64,000 nt of DNA from Bacillota bacterium (GTDB lineage: Bacteria > Bacillota > Clostridia > Lachnospirales > Lachnospiraceae), in the NCBI GenBank assembly GCA_023407575.1, contig JAEYLX010000069.1, positions 1 to 64,000 of the forward strand. The letters are read 5' to 3'. Within the stretch, counting starts at the first letter, position 1; every line of letters starts with the position of its first letter. A program made the position numbers and the translations under genes. Of the stretch, positions 34,329 through 44,081 are shown piece after piece. The notes beneath the pieces were generated by a model. It was not told where the DNA came from, ran no database searches, and saw only the letters and a program-made list of their open reading frames with translations.

Positions 34329-35153
34329 TTATCTTGAGAACTTTCTCTCGAAATAGGTTAGAAGTTTGTATAGTCCGGTTGCAACCACGCATAGTATAAC
34401 AATAGACATAACCACCCAGTCAAGTTTAAATACCTGACTGCCATAGATAATGAGATAACCTAGCCCTGCTTTCGCAGCCAAAAATTCTCCAATAATTACA
34501 CCCACAAGGGAAAGTCCGATATTCACTTTCATGAGACTGATGATGGGTAAAAGATTGGAAGGGAGTACAACTTTAAAAAGAACATCACGTTTATTGCCGC
34601 CAAGGGTATAAATCAATTTTATCTTATCTTCCTCTACCATTTTAAAACTGGAGTAGAGGTTTATCACGGTACCAAAGACTGCAACGGAGACGGCAGCAAC
34701 GATGATAGTCTTCATGTTATTACCAAGCCACACAATAAAGACTGGTGCAAGTGCGGACTTGGGAAGACTATTTAGTACAATCAGATAGGGCTCTAATACC
34801 TTGGAAACATTTTCATTCCACCATAAAAGGATGGCAACCAGGATACCTAATACATTTACCAGAGCAAAACTGATTAACGTCTCAAGAAGCGTGATACCGA
34901 CGTGATAAAAAAGCTGACCATTTGAAGCCATTGCAAGAATAGCATTGCCTACTCGGGAGGGACTGGAGAATACAAAGGAATTGAGTATTCCAAGTCTGGC
35001 TGTGATTTCCCAGGTGGCTACAAAGCTTACCAAGATAAGAATTTGATAAAAACGAACCCAGCGACGTTGTATGAGATGCTTTCTAACATATGCCTCTTGC
35101 GCAGCGGACATCTCATGGACAAGACCTTTAGTTCGTTTGCTTTGTCTGCTCAT
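34329..35153 (-). CDS. ABC importer permease, SsuC/TauC-like
   Basis: 274 residues, six membrane helices. The EAA-type loop (EEDKIKLIYTLGGNKRD, then VVLPSNLLPI) that touches the ATPase is present. The subfamily imports nitrate, sulfonate, taurine or thiamine precursors such as HMP. No substrate-binding protein is seen, so the substrate cannot be stated. The gene overlaps the ATPase gene by 26 bases. Confidence 0.85.
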   Translation of the reverse strand: MSRQSKRTKGLVHEMSAAQEAYVRKHLIQRRWVRFYQILILVSFVATWEITARLGILNSFVFSSPSRVGNAILAMASNGQLFYHVGITLLETLISFALVNVLGILVAILLWWNENVSKVLEPYLIVLNSLPKSALAPVFIVWLGNNMKTIIVAAVSVAVFGTVINLYSSFKMVEEDKIKLIYTLGGNKRDVLFKVVLPSNLLPIISLMKVNIGLSLVGVIIGEFLAAKAGLGYLIIYGSQVFKLDWVVMSIVILCVVATGLYKLLTYFERKFSR

Positions 35154-35913
35154 GATGCGTAAGCTCCTTCCATATTAAATTAAAATACTCTTTAAATTCG
35201 GGTGCACTTCTGGCGGAGAGGGGAGTACGGTTTTCTATGGAAAGATGGATATCGAAGATATGCTTTATTGTAGCAGGACGGGAAGAGAGCACAATAACAC
35301 GATCTGCCATACTGATGGCCTCTGATATATCATGGGTTATCAATATGGCACTTTTTTTCTCCTTGCGAAGAATTCCCCAGATATCATCGGCTACTTCAAG
35401 GCGGGTTTGATAGTCCAGGGCAGAAAAGGGTTCGTCAAGAAGTAAAATATCTGGTTCCAAAAGCAGTGTTCGGATGAGCGCTGCTCTTTGCCGCATACCG
35501 CCGGACAACTCGGAAGGGTAGGAGTTTTTAAAGGTAATGAGACCATAGGTTTTTAATAATTCATTTATCTGAACATAACTGTCATCTTGCAACTTATGTT
35601 GTATCTCCAGACCGAGAGTGACATTGTTCATTGTATTTCTCCAGTCCAGCAGGTGATCCTTTTGCAGCATATATCCAATATTTTTTCCGGAGGACTTAAT
35701 ATCCTTTTCATTAATATATATGGAACCACTACTGGGAGAGAGTAATCCTGCAATCAAAGAAAGGAGGGTCGATTTGCCGCAACCGCTTGGTCCAACAATT
35801 GCAACGAATTCACCATCTTTAACATGAAAAGAAACATCGATGAGTGCCGGTGTTTCCCCTTCAAGGCTATGATAGGTATAACTTAGGTGTTCAATTTGAA
35901 GTAATTCGCCCAT
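35128..35913 (-). CDS. ABC importer ATPase, SsuB/TauB-like
   Basis: 261 residues. Walker A GPSGCGKST, Q-loop LQKDHLLDW, signature LSGGMRQRAAL, Walker B ILLLDEPFSALD and switch His ITHDISEA. Partner of the overlapping permease. No binding protein in the window, so it may be encoded elsewhere. ATG has GGAGG upstream. Confidence 0.87.
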   Translation of the reverse strand: MGELLQIEHLSYTYHSLEGETPALIDVSFHVKDGEFVAIVGPSGCGKSTLLSLIAGLLSPSSGSIYINEKDIKSSGKNIGYMLQKDHLLDWRNTMNNVTLGLEIQHKLQDDSYVQINELLKTYGLITFKNSYPSELSGGMRQRAALIRTLLLEPDILLLDEPFSALDYQTRLEVADDIWGILRKEKKSAILITHDISEAISMADRVIVLSSRPATIKHIFDIHLSIENRTPLSARSAPEFKEYFNLIWKELTHHEQTKQTN

Positions 35914-36110
35914 AGTTTTCCTCCAAAATTACTTATACAGTATTATATGACGGGACAAATAAGAGGTTACTTAACTTTAGAGTCTATACATAATATTCCT
36001 CATATGGTAATAATTTGTATTCTTATGCAATGGATGAAAATAATTAGGCAAAAACAAATGTAAAGTATAATAAAAATTTATCAAACTTTGGTAAATAATA
36101 TACCAATCTG

Positions 36111-36139
36111 TTGACAGATTATAGAAAAGAATTTAGAAT
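36111..36139 (+). promoter_or_regulatory. Sigma-A promoter for the surface/rotary ATPase gene set
   Basis: TTGACA (36111-36116), 17 bases, TAGAAT (36134-36139), one mismatch in total. It is oriented to the 36209 gene and leaves a leader of about 60 bases. No other clear promoter or terminator was seen across the following 28 kb, in keeping with one long operon. Confidence 0.75.
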
Positions 36140-36208
36140 AAAATAGTAATTTTGTACTATATGATATATGGGATTATATTATGAATTATTTTGGAGGGAA
36201 CAAAGGTC

Positions 36209-39200
36209 GTGTTGAAGCTAAGGGGTTTGCTATTATGCTTTTTGATTTCGTTCGTTGCCATAATTGGTGTAATTGCTTATGGCGTTTACAGGGATTCTAA
36301 TAATTATGAGGTGTTTAATAATTCAGGATATATTTTGTTGTCACCGGATTCCACTTATTCCGATGATATTAATACACAGATATATTTTGAAGAGGGGACA
36401 AAGTATAAAAAAGTTTACCCAAATAAAATTATCTTCGAAGATCAGAACAAGAATAAGATAATAGTGGATAATAATTCTTTTGTACATTACAACGATGGTT
36501 CCATTAGCTCCCTAACACAGGGAGTTATGATGGATTTAAATAATCTTAATGATGCAATTACAAATTATTATGGTCTATCAACTGAATCAATAATGGAAAG
36601 CAACGGAACTGAATTTCTGCTGGATAATAGTGGAAATTCCATGAGCTTTGATGATTTTGTATGGAAAATAGATGGAAATAAATATTTATTGGTTTCTAAA
36701 AATATTAAGCTGGAATTCTCAGATAGTAATGAACGTACGTTTCAAGACTATGTAGAATTAGCGTATTATGATACTGGAATCATTAGAATTGTAAGCAAAG
36801 AAGGGACATGGCAGACAGTATCGGCTAGCTGCATTGCTACATTGGATAATGGAGTCTCCTTAAACTTATCTAATAAGACAGTAGTGGCGGATAGTATAGT
36901 GAAACTTTCCCTGGAACAGATGGTGATTGGTTCCGACGATAATATTAATATTGTCCCAGCAGAGAAGAAAGAGGAAGTACAAGCAGAGGTACAGGCAGAG
37001 AAACAGGCAGAGATACAAGCAGCGGCAGTTAAGATTCCTAAATTTGATATTCAGACAATAGATGGCACAGATGGAATTGTTGGTCTCAATGGTGAAGATG
37101 GTGAAGTCGGTGAAGATGGTGAGGAAGGAACTGAGGGTAAACAAGGCGAAGTTGGTAAAGATGGTGAAGCAGGGGATATTGGCGATGATGGTGACGATGG
37201 TCTTATTGGAGCAAATGGAACTATCGGTGACCCGGGAGAGCCAGGAGCAACAGGTACCACAGGCGTAAACGGACTAAATGGATTAAATGGAACTGCAGGA
37301 GCCAATGGTGCTGCAGGAGCCAATGGTGCCAAGGGGGAAGCAGGCAAATCTGGGGATGAGCTTTCAGGGAACCCTGGCAACGGTGGTTCAGAGAACACGG
37401 AAGGAATCCTTTTGCCTAAATTCGAGGTAAAAGAACTAGATGTAAAGACGAATAGTGTTACAGCATCTATTCAAGTTGTAGACGAAGAGAATCGGTTGGA
37501 TACTACCAAAGAATTTACGGTACAGATAGTTGAAAATAGTACAGGGAAACAGGTTTATATGGAGAAAGTGGATTCCAGTAATCGTGACTTTACCATTACT
37601 TATAATGGATTAAAGCCAGATAGTGAATATCGATTGGTTTTATCCGCAGATTATATTGTTGATAATGTAAGCTTTAATCGCTTCTTTGTTAACAAGTTAT
37701 TTGTAACAGATGCGTTAGGCATTCGTGTGGAAAAGAGCTATGCAACCGCAAATTCTCTTGCAATCAAAGTATCTGCAAAGGACTATACGAACATTGTAAG
37801 TGCTGATTTACAATTAACGGATTCGGCTGGGAATGCAATTCGTACAACTGAAATCCATATGGTTTTGGCAGGAGAGGATACGGGAGAAATAATTGTATTT
37901 GAGAACTTGAATTCTAATACCTTATATAAAGTCAAGGTAGTTAATATTGAACTTAACTATGATACCAATTTAGTATCGCCTCCACAGGTGAAAGACGAAG
38001 CATATTGGACCTTAAAGAAATCACCGGTTTTAGGAGCTCCAGTAGTGGTTGTAAATAAACGAAATGCATCCTTTGAGTTTAAACTGGATAGTGTAGAGGA
38101 TTTGGATGGCTCCATTACAAAATTCCGCTATGAAATCTATGAAGTAGGCTATGATGGAACCGAAAGATTAGCAAAGAGATTATATAATACAACAAATGAT
38201 ATGATTCCATGTTATGTGGATGATGTAGAGATTAAGCACGGCTACAACTATAGAATGCGTATTGTGGCGGAGTGTTATGATAACGAGAAGGTAGTAGAGT
38301 ACTCCAGTACCTATTCAGAGATGTTTAATCTCACAGGGGACAACTTCCCAATCGTGCTGTTCCTAAAGGATGAAATTCAAACCCATCATGATAAGATTAC
38401 AGGTACACTTTGCATCAATACCAATGGAGCAATCCTGACAGTGAATGAGCAAAATCCACTTATCATTGAGTACAAGAATTCTAAAGGTGATACGGATACC
38501 TATCAATTAACAGAATTACCAGATTATCATTTGTTGGATCAAAAACAGATACAGTATACAATTCCATTCACAGAAGGTAATTTACTGGCAAAAGACAATT
38601 ACATTATAAGTGCGTATGGTACCGTTGATTTAAATGATGGTGTAGGTGCAAGGAAACGAAGTCTTGTTGGCAGTGTAGTTGTAAAAACGGATACACCGGA
38701 GGGCTTTACAGCGAATTTTTCGCAGGATACTAACTTAACAAGCCCTATTTCCTTCCGCATTAATTTAGCAGATGCGATACCAGCGGTATCTAGCTTGTAT
38801 GAGGCAAGTACCATCGAATATATTGAAATAAATCTTTACAATGGTGATGAAACAGCCGTGAATAATACAGCTCCTGTGGCTACCTATACCCTTGAGGGTA
38901 CAGAAGGTGAGAATTATAACAGTACGCTGATGAGTAAGGTGTATGGAAATAATACGCTTCTTTTAACAGAAAAGGATTTTAATATCAGTGCTGCGGCAAT
39001 CACCTCTTCAAAATATACCGTGGAAGTTAGTGCAGTAAGAGATTATACCAGATATGGCAATGAATTTACTGTTGCAAATAATGTGAGAACCTTTACAAAG
39101 CAGGCAACACTTCCTGATTTAAGTACCATTGATAAGGACAATGGTTTAATTGTTACGCCTATTACACTTGCTAATATTAGCCAATATGTGGCTGGCAGCG

Positions 39201-42028
39201 AGTTATATAAATATGAAAATTACGATGCGGATGTTGTGTTTGGTTATGAAATCAGTGCAGCGTACTTTGATAACAGCGCTGGGTTAGTACAGAGCTTTAT
39301 CTACTATGCTTATGAGGAAGCTAACTATCAGACGGCAGCTACAGCGGCATCGTTCTATATGAACAATACACCTTTGGCAATGATGGAGGTTAGTGTTCCT
39401 GTGACAAATACCGTGCCCAGGGCAGTATTCTTGTTCGGACAGAATGAAGCGAGCAGTATGAGTCGAGGCAGCAGATATGTATTTACTTATCGTGCAAAAT
39501 TAAAGCAAGGTGATGATCAAGGGACTACGGAATATTTCCCGGAGTGCGTGGACCCAGCGGTTGTAATTCGATCCAGAACAGCCAGGGCACCTTACCAGAC
39601 ACCGGTATTTTTCTTCTATCCTTGGGTATCTGATGCTAACAGTGTAACTTGGAAATACTACATGAAAGCTCTGGATACTGAGGCGATAGCAAGTAATTTC
39701 AGCACCTCCAAAGGAACCTTGGTCAGTGCTTCGCCAATCCTTAATAAATTTGATGATATTAATAGTAAGGTAGAAGTTACGATCAATGGGTTAACCAGAA
39801 GTAACACCTATAATTTAACCATACGAACCAAGCAATACAAGAATATATATAACAGTTCAGTGGAAGTAAGTTTGGTCAGCCAGTATTTTGAGTCGTTATA
39901 TGCGCTTACGACGAATACGACCTCCTTAACGTATGAGCTTGAGGACCTGCCTTTACAAAATCGTTATCGACTAACATTAAATGATACCTCCACAGCAGAA
40001 CATCTATCCAGAGTGGTAGCCGCTAAGGTACAGGTCTATAAGAGTAAGACGGGAACTCCTGTAAAAACAATTACAATACCACTTGATAATGTAACAGGAC
40101 AGGTTGGTGTAGGATTCCTGCGATATGGCGATATAAAAGAATTCCTGGGAAGTACGTTATACTATACGGTTACTGCAGTTTATGATTCCGGTATTTCCGG
40201 TTTTATGGGTGCACAAAACTCCTACCGTGCAATTCAACTGCTGCCTACCAATGCAAAAGGTAATTATATTACGCTAAATTATACTTATAGCGGACTTAGT
40301 GAAGATGTTTCCGGTAATGCAAAGGGATCCTACTTCTATATTAGTGGCATGAATAATCAGACAAGCATGGTTACCTTTAATTTTCAAAGTGCGTTAGAGA
40401 GCACCTATAGCAGTTCCCTTAGTATGATTTGTAATCAGAGTGGTGCAAGGCTTCAAAATCTAAATGGATTGCCCAATGCTACCCTTAAAAAGTTGGATGA
40501 AGTAATCTTACCATTGGCGAACTCGGTAAACAAAGAAACCTTTTCAGAATTTACTTTTAATACAATGACGCCAACCATAAACCTTAATCGAGGAGCTGCC
40601 TATACCATTGATACAACGGTAACTTCTGCTACGGTTCACTGGAAATTAGAAGGTCAGGATGAGAAACTGAAACTGAATGAGATTAAAAATAGCACTATGT
40701 ATATGGACTTATATACCATTAATAATCTTGGAATTAAGACATATACCGGGGTTACGATACCAACAGTAATAACGGAAAAGGTATATAGCTATGACACTCT
40801 AATATCCGATTTGATGAGTAATACCAAGTATGGTATTCAGATCTACTACTATGATACGGCAACGAATAATAAGATTTATCCCATCAATGCTTATCGGCCG
40901 GATGTGGAGCCTTCTACCAATGTATATACCTTTACAACCAACGAGGATATTGTAATAGCGCAGTCATCACTTTCTATGAGGTATGTGGCAAACTCTTATT
41001 TGGATAAATATCTTCAGATTGGCTATAGCCTGAATCAGACCTTAGGCTTTGATATTGATTATTCCATTGTTAAGAAAGCAGGGTCCGTTTATACGGAACT
41101 GTTAAGCACGGACGACTTAGCGAGCAGAGGGATTATTCGTTCGCCTATGGTGAAGACAGAGATAATGACGGATGAAAGATTGATGTTACAGCCCGGTAAA
41201 TTGTACTGGATGGAAGATGGGCATACGGTCTACTTCCCCTTTAATAGCACGGACTACTACCTGTGTATTAAACCAGTATCTGAAACAAATGCATCAAATT
41301 TACTTGGTGAGCCGGTGTATTTACAATTAAATGTTCCTACCTTAAATACGCCATTTTATAATATCAAGACCATACCAAATCAGAATGCTGTGAAGTTCCA
41401 GATTTCCATCGTTGATCTTGGAAAAGTAATGGTATATGGACATTATAAAATCAAGATTTTAAATGGTGCAGGGGACGATATTACACCAGAAGGTTATAAG
41501 AATGTAACCTATTCAAGTGCCAGTCCAGTTAGTATTAATGTTAATAATATTCCAGATGACGACAGGGCAGTTCTAAAGATCTATACCGTTTATGATATGA
41601 AAAATGATGGGTTAGCAAGCAATGGTTCGGCTCTTACTGATATTAAGGATATTACCTATGAAGCATTAGATACTCCTGTTAACTATCTGAAAGTAAGCTA
41701 TACGGGATATCCACTGGGTGAAAGTGGCTATGATTTGGGAGAAATGCAGATTGCCCAGAGCAGCAGTGAACGTGCCAGAATTTATTTCACAAATCCAGTT
41801 AACTTAAGCATTGTGAAATACGTTCGTTACGTAATTGTCAACGAAGCGGGTGTTAGCTACAGCTATAACGATCTGTTTACACCTGTAGTAGCAAACTCTA
41901 CAAGTAGTTACTATGAGCTTAGTCATAAGTTCCAGACACTTGGGGTATATCAGATTCAAATTAGATTTTATGATGAGACAATGACCCAGCTAAAGGATGT
42001 TGCTTTGACCTACTTTAAAAACTATTAA
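36209..42028 (+). CDS. Giant surface protein with N-terminal anchor, collagen-like segment and Fn3-like repeats
   Basis: 1939 residues from GTG 36209, ten bases after TTGGAGGGA; TTG at 36191 is in the ribosome site itself. Layout: membrane helix about 7-25 (signal anchor), small ectodomain (about 30-250) of the type found in four other proteins here, A/E/Q linker, 33 Gly-X-Y triplets (37064-37360), then about 1500 residues of beta-rich repeats of Fn3 character (for example LKPDSEYRLVLSADY, LNSNTLYKVKVVNIE). Most extends outside the cell. No LPxTG or other C-terminal anchor. Role inferred: main surface filament or adhesin worked by the machine encoded after it. Confidence 0.8.
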   Translation: MLKLRGLLLCFLISFVAIIGVIAYGVYRDSNNYEVFNNSGYILLSPDSTYSDDINTQIYFEEGTKYKKVYPNKIIFEDQNKNKIIVDNNSFVHYNDGSISSLTQGVMMDLNNLNDAITNYYGLSTESIMESNGTEFLLDNSGNSMSFDDFVWKIDGNKYLLVSKNIKLEFSDSNERTFQDYVELAYYDTGIIRIVSKEGTWQTVSASCIATLDNGVSLNLSNKTVVADSIVKLSLEQMVIGSDDNINIVPAEKKEEVQAEVQAEKQAEIQAAAVKIPKFDIQTIDGTDGIVGLNGEDGEVGEDGEEGTEGKQGEVGKDGEAGDIGDDGDDGLIGANGTIGDPGEPGATGTTGVNGLNGLNGTAGANGAAGANGAKGEAGKSGDELSGNPGNGGSENTEGILLPKFEVKELDVKTNSVTASIQVVDEENRLDTTKEFTVQIVENSTGKQVYMEKVDSSNRDFTITYNGLKPDSEYRLVLSADYIVDNVSFNRFFVNKLFVTDALGIRVEKSYATANSLAIKVSAKDYTNIVSADLQLTDSAGNAIRTTEIHMVLAGEDTGEIIVFENLNSNTLYKVKVVNIELNYDTNLVSPPQVKDEAYWTLKKSPVLGAPVVVVNKRNASFEFKLDSVEDLDGSITKFRYEIYEVGYDGTERLAKRLYNTTNDMIPCYVDDVEIKHGYNYRMRIVAECYDNEKVVEYSSTYSEMFNLTGDNFPIVLFLKDEIQTHHDKITGTLCINTNGAILTVNEQNPLIIEYKNSKGDTDTYQLTELPDYHLLDQKQIQYTIPFTEGNLLAKDNYIISAYGTVDLNDGVGARKRSLVGSVVVKTDTPEGFTANFSQDTNLTSPISFRINLADAIPAVSSLYEASTIEYIEINLYNGDETAVNNTAPVATYTLEGTEGENYNSTLMSKVYGNNTLLLTEKDFNISAAAITSSKYTVEVSAVRDYTRYGNEFTVANNVRTFTKQATLPDLSTIDKDNGLIVTPITLANISQYVAGSELYKYENYDADVVFGYEISAAYFDNSAGLVQSFIYYAYEEANYQTAATAASFYMNNTPLAMMEVSVPVTNTVPRAVFLFGQNEASSMSRGSRYVFTYRAKLKQGDDQGTTEYFPECVDPAVVIRSRTARAPYQTPVFFFYPWVSDANSVTWKYYMKALDTEAIASNFSTSKGTLVSASPILNKFDDINSKVEVTINGLTRSNTYNLTIRTKQYKNIYNSSVEVSLVSQYFESLYALTTNTTSLTYELEDLPLQNRYRLTLNDTSTAEHLSRVVAAKVQVYKSKTGTPVKTITIPLDNVTGQVGVGFLRYGDIKEFLGSTLYYTVTAVYDSGISGFMGAQNSYRAIQLLPTNAKGNYITLNYTYSGLSEDVSGNAKGSYFYISGMNNQTSMVTFNFQSALESTYSSSLSMICNQSGARLQNLNGLPNATLKKLDEVILPLANSVNKETFSEFTFNTMTPTINLNRGAAYTIDTTVTSATVHWKLEGQDEKLKLNEIKNSTMYMDLYTINNLGIKTYTGVTIPTVITEKVYSYDTLISDLMSNTKYGIQIYYYDTATNNKIYPINAYRPDVEPSTNVYTFTTNEDIVIAQSSLSMRYVANSYLDKYLQIGYSLNQTLGFDIDYSIVKKAGSVYTELLSTDDLASRGIIRSPMVKTEIMTDERLMLQPGKLYWMEDGHTVYFPFNSTDYYLCIKPVSETNASNLLGEPVYLQLNVPTLNTPFYNIKTIPNQNAVKFQISIVDLGKVMVYGHYKIKILNGAGDDITPEGYKNVTYSSASPVSINVNNIPDDDRAVLKIYTVYDMKNDGLASNGSALTDIKDITYEALDTPVNYLKVSYTGYPLGESGYDLGEMQIAQSSSERARIYFTNPVNLSIVKYVRYVIVNEAGVSYSYNDLFTPVVANSTSSYYELSHKFQTLGVYQIQIRFYDETMTQLKDVALTYFKNY
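37064..37360 (+). repeat. Collagen-like Gly-X-Y tract, 33 triplets
   Basis: Within the giant protein every third residue is Gly for 33 triplets, with acidic residues dominant at X and Y first (GED, GEE, GKD, GDD) and neutral ones later (GLN, GAN). GEP and GDP are the only Pro triplets. Bacterial collagens form trimers without hydroxyproline, which suggests a trimeric rod about 28 nm long if straight. Confidence 0.85.
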
Positions 42029-42040
42029 TGCCGGAAAAAA

Positions 42041-42103
42041 GATTGAAAGCAAAACTCTTTCAATCTCGAAAGTTTTGTGCCTGTGTAAGCCTTGGCACAA
42101 AAC
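42041..42103 (+). other. Tandem intercistronic hairpins
   Basis: GATTGAAAG/CTTTCAATC (42041-42065) and GTTTTGTGCC/GGCACAAAAC (42072-42103) are perfect 9- and 10-bp stems in the gap between two genes. No T run follows either, so they are better RNA processing or stability elements than terminators. GCAAAACT in the first loop can also pair partly with the second stem, so alternative folding is possible. Confidence 0.55.
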
Positions 42104-42133
42104 ATAAAAACGTGTGCGGGAATCGAGGAGAAA

Positions 42134-43954
42134 ATGCGTAAATTAGATAGAAAAAGCTTTATAGCCATTTATATTTTCGGGGCTGTAACGGCGGCAATTA
42201 TTGGGCTGATAGTTCTTATGGTAGTAAAACAGGTGGAAGCTCAAGCAAAACCCTATTATTTAGCTGCAGATAGTGTGTTATATGATGAGAATAGCCGCCC
42301 AATCGCAATTGCAACCGAAGGCAGCATTTCAATTAAATGGGACGGCAACTATTATTTAAAACAACCAAATCAAGGAGAATATTGTCTGGGAACTCAGGCT
42401 GTAGCATATGAAACGGGAAGTGGTGTGATTAAAACCTTTGGCGGGGGTTATCAGGTGCTTGATGATGCAAGTGTAATTGAACTGCCAGAAATGTTAGAAA
42501 TCAGTGATTTTAACAGTACGGGTTTTTATAAGTTAGGTGACCGTAAATATTTACTAACAGGAAACTCAATCTCATCCTCAGATGGCGCACTTAAAACCAG
42601 TAATTATGTATATATCTTAATTGATAAATCGGGAAATGCGCAATTATTAAACTTTGAAGTAAATACAAAAACCATTGAGCCGATTGTTCTGGGGTGTGAT
42701 ACGTTAGCCTTTGATATTGCAAGAGAGAAACTGACTTATGGTAATAATGCAGTTGATTTAAAAGCAATTAATGGCAGTACAAATGAATTTACAGAGTTAA
42801 TGCAAGATTATCTACAATCCACAGAAGAAGATAAAACAGAGGAAATAGTAGAAACTACAGTAGCAGATGCAATGGAAGCTGCGGAGGTGGTTACTCAAGA
42901 AGTAAAGGAAGAAACCGAGGATGTCATCCATCTGGTAATTCGAGGAGGAAATGGAGGCCTTGGAGGAAATGGAGGCTTCGGCGGTGACGGAGGTAATGCA
43001 GGAGACGGTGGAGTCGGTGGAGTCGGAGGCGATGGTGGTCTCGGAGGCACTGGCGGTAACGGAGGTAATGCAGGAGACGGAGGCGACGGAGGAACCGGGG
43101 GCAATGGAGGTACTGGTGGAACCGGAGGTAATGGAGGTAATGGCGGTAACGGTGGCAATGGAGGCAACGGAGGTAATGGTGGAAGTGGAGGTAAAGGTGG
43201 CAATGGTGGCAAAGGAGGCAACGGTGGGGATGGAGCCACTGGCAGTGCAGCGGAGAATCCCTTACTGAATTACATAAGACTTAGAGGTGTTGCAACCTAT
43301 GCCAACAGAATAACCGTAAATTATAACGTAATTGATCCCCAAGGTAACTTTGGCGAAATCTTTGTGATGGTCTCACCTAAGAATTCCACAGGATCGACTG
43401 ACACTACGATTAGAAAAGTAATTGATATTAGTGACATTAGTATAGATATCTATGATCTTTTGCCCGATACCAGCTACATAGTGCAAATAGGTTACAGAGG
43501 CTATGGTGATGAGGAAGATACCGTGGTGGATTCTGTAACAGTTCGAACGGCTGCTATTTTTACACAGATTAGTATTAATTCTTATTCAGCAGCAAATAAA
43601 ACCTTGGATTGTAATGTGAAACTGGACAAGAATTATGTAATTGATCAGGGGGCAACACTGGTGGTTTATACAACGGATGGACTGTATAGTTCGGAGATAG
43701 CCATTGATGTACCAGCAGCGATTACTGACAATGGCTGGAATTATATCTTTACTGGTATCCCAGCAGAGAAAGAACTGAGAATTAGATTTAATAATGTAAC
43801 CTATCAGGGGACAGTGCTTAATCTACCGGATGTATTTATTGTAAAAGCAACACTGCCGGAAAGTACTGAGCAGACTTCGTTAAGTGCTCCGATTACTGTG
43901 GAGTCTGATGTAGATAATCTAAGTGTTACACCTACAGTGGTACCAAGTAATTGA
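42134..43954 (+). CDS. Surface protein with N-terminal anchor and polyglycine (GGX) segment
   Basis: 607 residues from ATG 42134 with GAGGAG just upstream; an in-frame TTG at 42092 lies within a hairpin. Layout: membrane helix about 10-32, small ectodomain about 38-230 (YYLAADSVLYDE and GDRKYLLTGNSI) like its neighbours, acidic linker, 32 GGX triplets (42944-43231), then an Fn3-like domain and a beta-rich tail. Gly-Gly-X arrays in other proteins form polyglycine II helix bundles. Its gene sits between the collagen-bearing giant and the rotary ATPase genes. No anchor at the C-terminus. Confidence 0.82.
   Translation: MRKLDRKSFIAIYIFGAVTAAIIGLIVLMVVKQVEAQAKPYYLAADSVLYDENSRPIAIATEGSISIKWDGNYYLKQPNQGEYCLGTQAVAYETGSGVIKTFGGGYQVLDDASVIELPEMLEISDFNSTGFYKLGDRKYLLTGNSISSSDGALKTSNYVYILIDKSGNAQLLNFEVNTKTIEPIVLGCDTLAFDIAREKLTYGNNAVDLKAINGSTNEFTELMQDYLQSTEEDKTEEIVETTVADAMEAAEVVTQEVKEETEDVIHLVIRGGNGGLGGNGGFGGDGGNAGDGGVGGVGGDGGLGGTGGNGGNAGDGGDGGTGGNGGTGGTGGNGGNGGNGGNGGNGGNGGSGGKGGNGGKGGNGGDGATGSAAENPLLNYIRLRGVATYANRITVNYNVIDPQGNFGEIFVMVSPKNSTGSTDTTIRKVIDISDISIDIYDLLPDTSYIVQIGYRGYGDEEDTVVDSVTVRTAAIFTQISINSYSAANKTLDCNVKLDKNYVIDQGATLVVYTTDGLYSSEIAIDVPAAITDNGWNYIFTGIPAEKELRIRFNNVTYQGTVLNLPDVFIVKATLPESTEQTSLSAPITVESDVDNLSVTPTVVPSN
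42944..43231 (+). repeat. GGX tract, 32 triplets
   Basis: Starts after VIR and ends at GGD. 30 of 32 triplets are GGX and two are AGD. X is mostly N, then D, T, L, V or K, so the tract is polar and glycine-rich. Codons vary (GGA, GGT, GGC), so selection on the protein, not DNA repeat growth, probably maintains it. The antisense strand has an open Pro-rich frame of no significance. Confidence 0.9.
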
Positions 43955-43964
43955 GTAAAACAGT

Positions 43965-44008
43965 GAGAAAACAGAGAGAAAACAGAGAGAAAACAGAGAG
44001 AAAACAGT
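43965..44008 (+). repeat. Four tandem copies of an 11-base repeat
   Basis: GAGAAAACAGA repeated four times (last base changed to T), following the stop codon of the GGX protein gene. A looser copy (GAGTAAAACAGT) precedes it. It lies in the 127-base gap before the rotor gene. Purpose unclear: a variable-length spacer, or a site for an RNA- or DNA-binding protein. Confidence 0.85.
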
Positions 44009-44081
44009 AGGACTTCAAGTTGGGTTCTAAATAGTTACGACAATCTTAAAAATAGAAATAATTAATAATGAGGAGAAAACT

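Noticed and set aside
36191..36208. TTG start for the 1939-aa protein
   Set aside because: The TTG is part of the TTGGAGGGA ribosome site; GTG at 36209 has the right spacing.
37051..37398. Proline-rich reverse-strand ORF
   Set aside because: It is the antisense of the collagen-like tract; Gly codons read backwards give Pro. The same holds for 42895-43239 against the GGX tract.
42092..42133. TTG start for the GGX protein
   Set aside because: It lies inside the second intercistronic hairpin and lacks a ribosome site, whereas ATG 42134 has GAGGAG.
43965..44008. CRISPR array
   Set aside because: Repeat units are 11 bases and directly adjacent without spacers; no cas genes are in the window.
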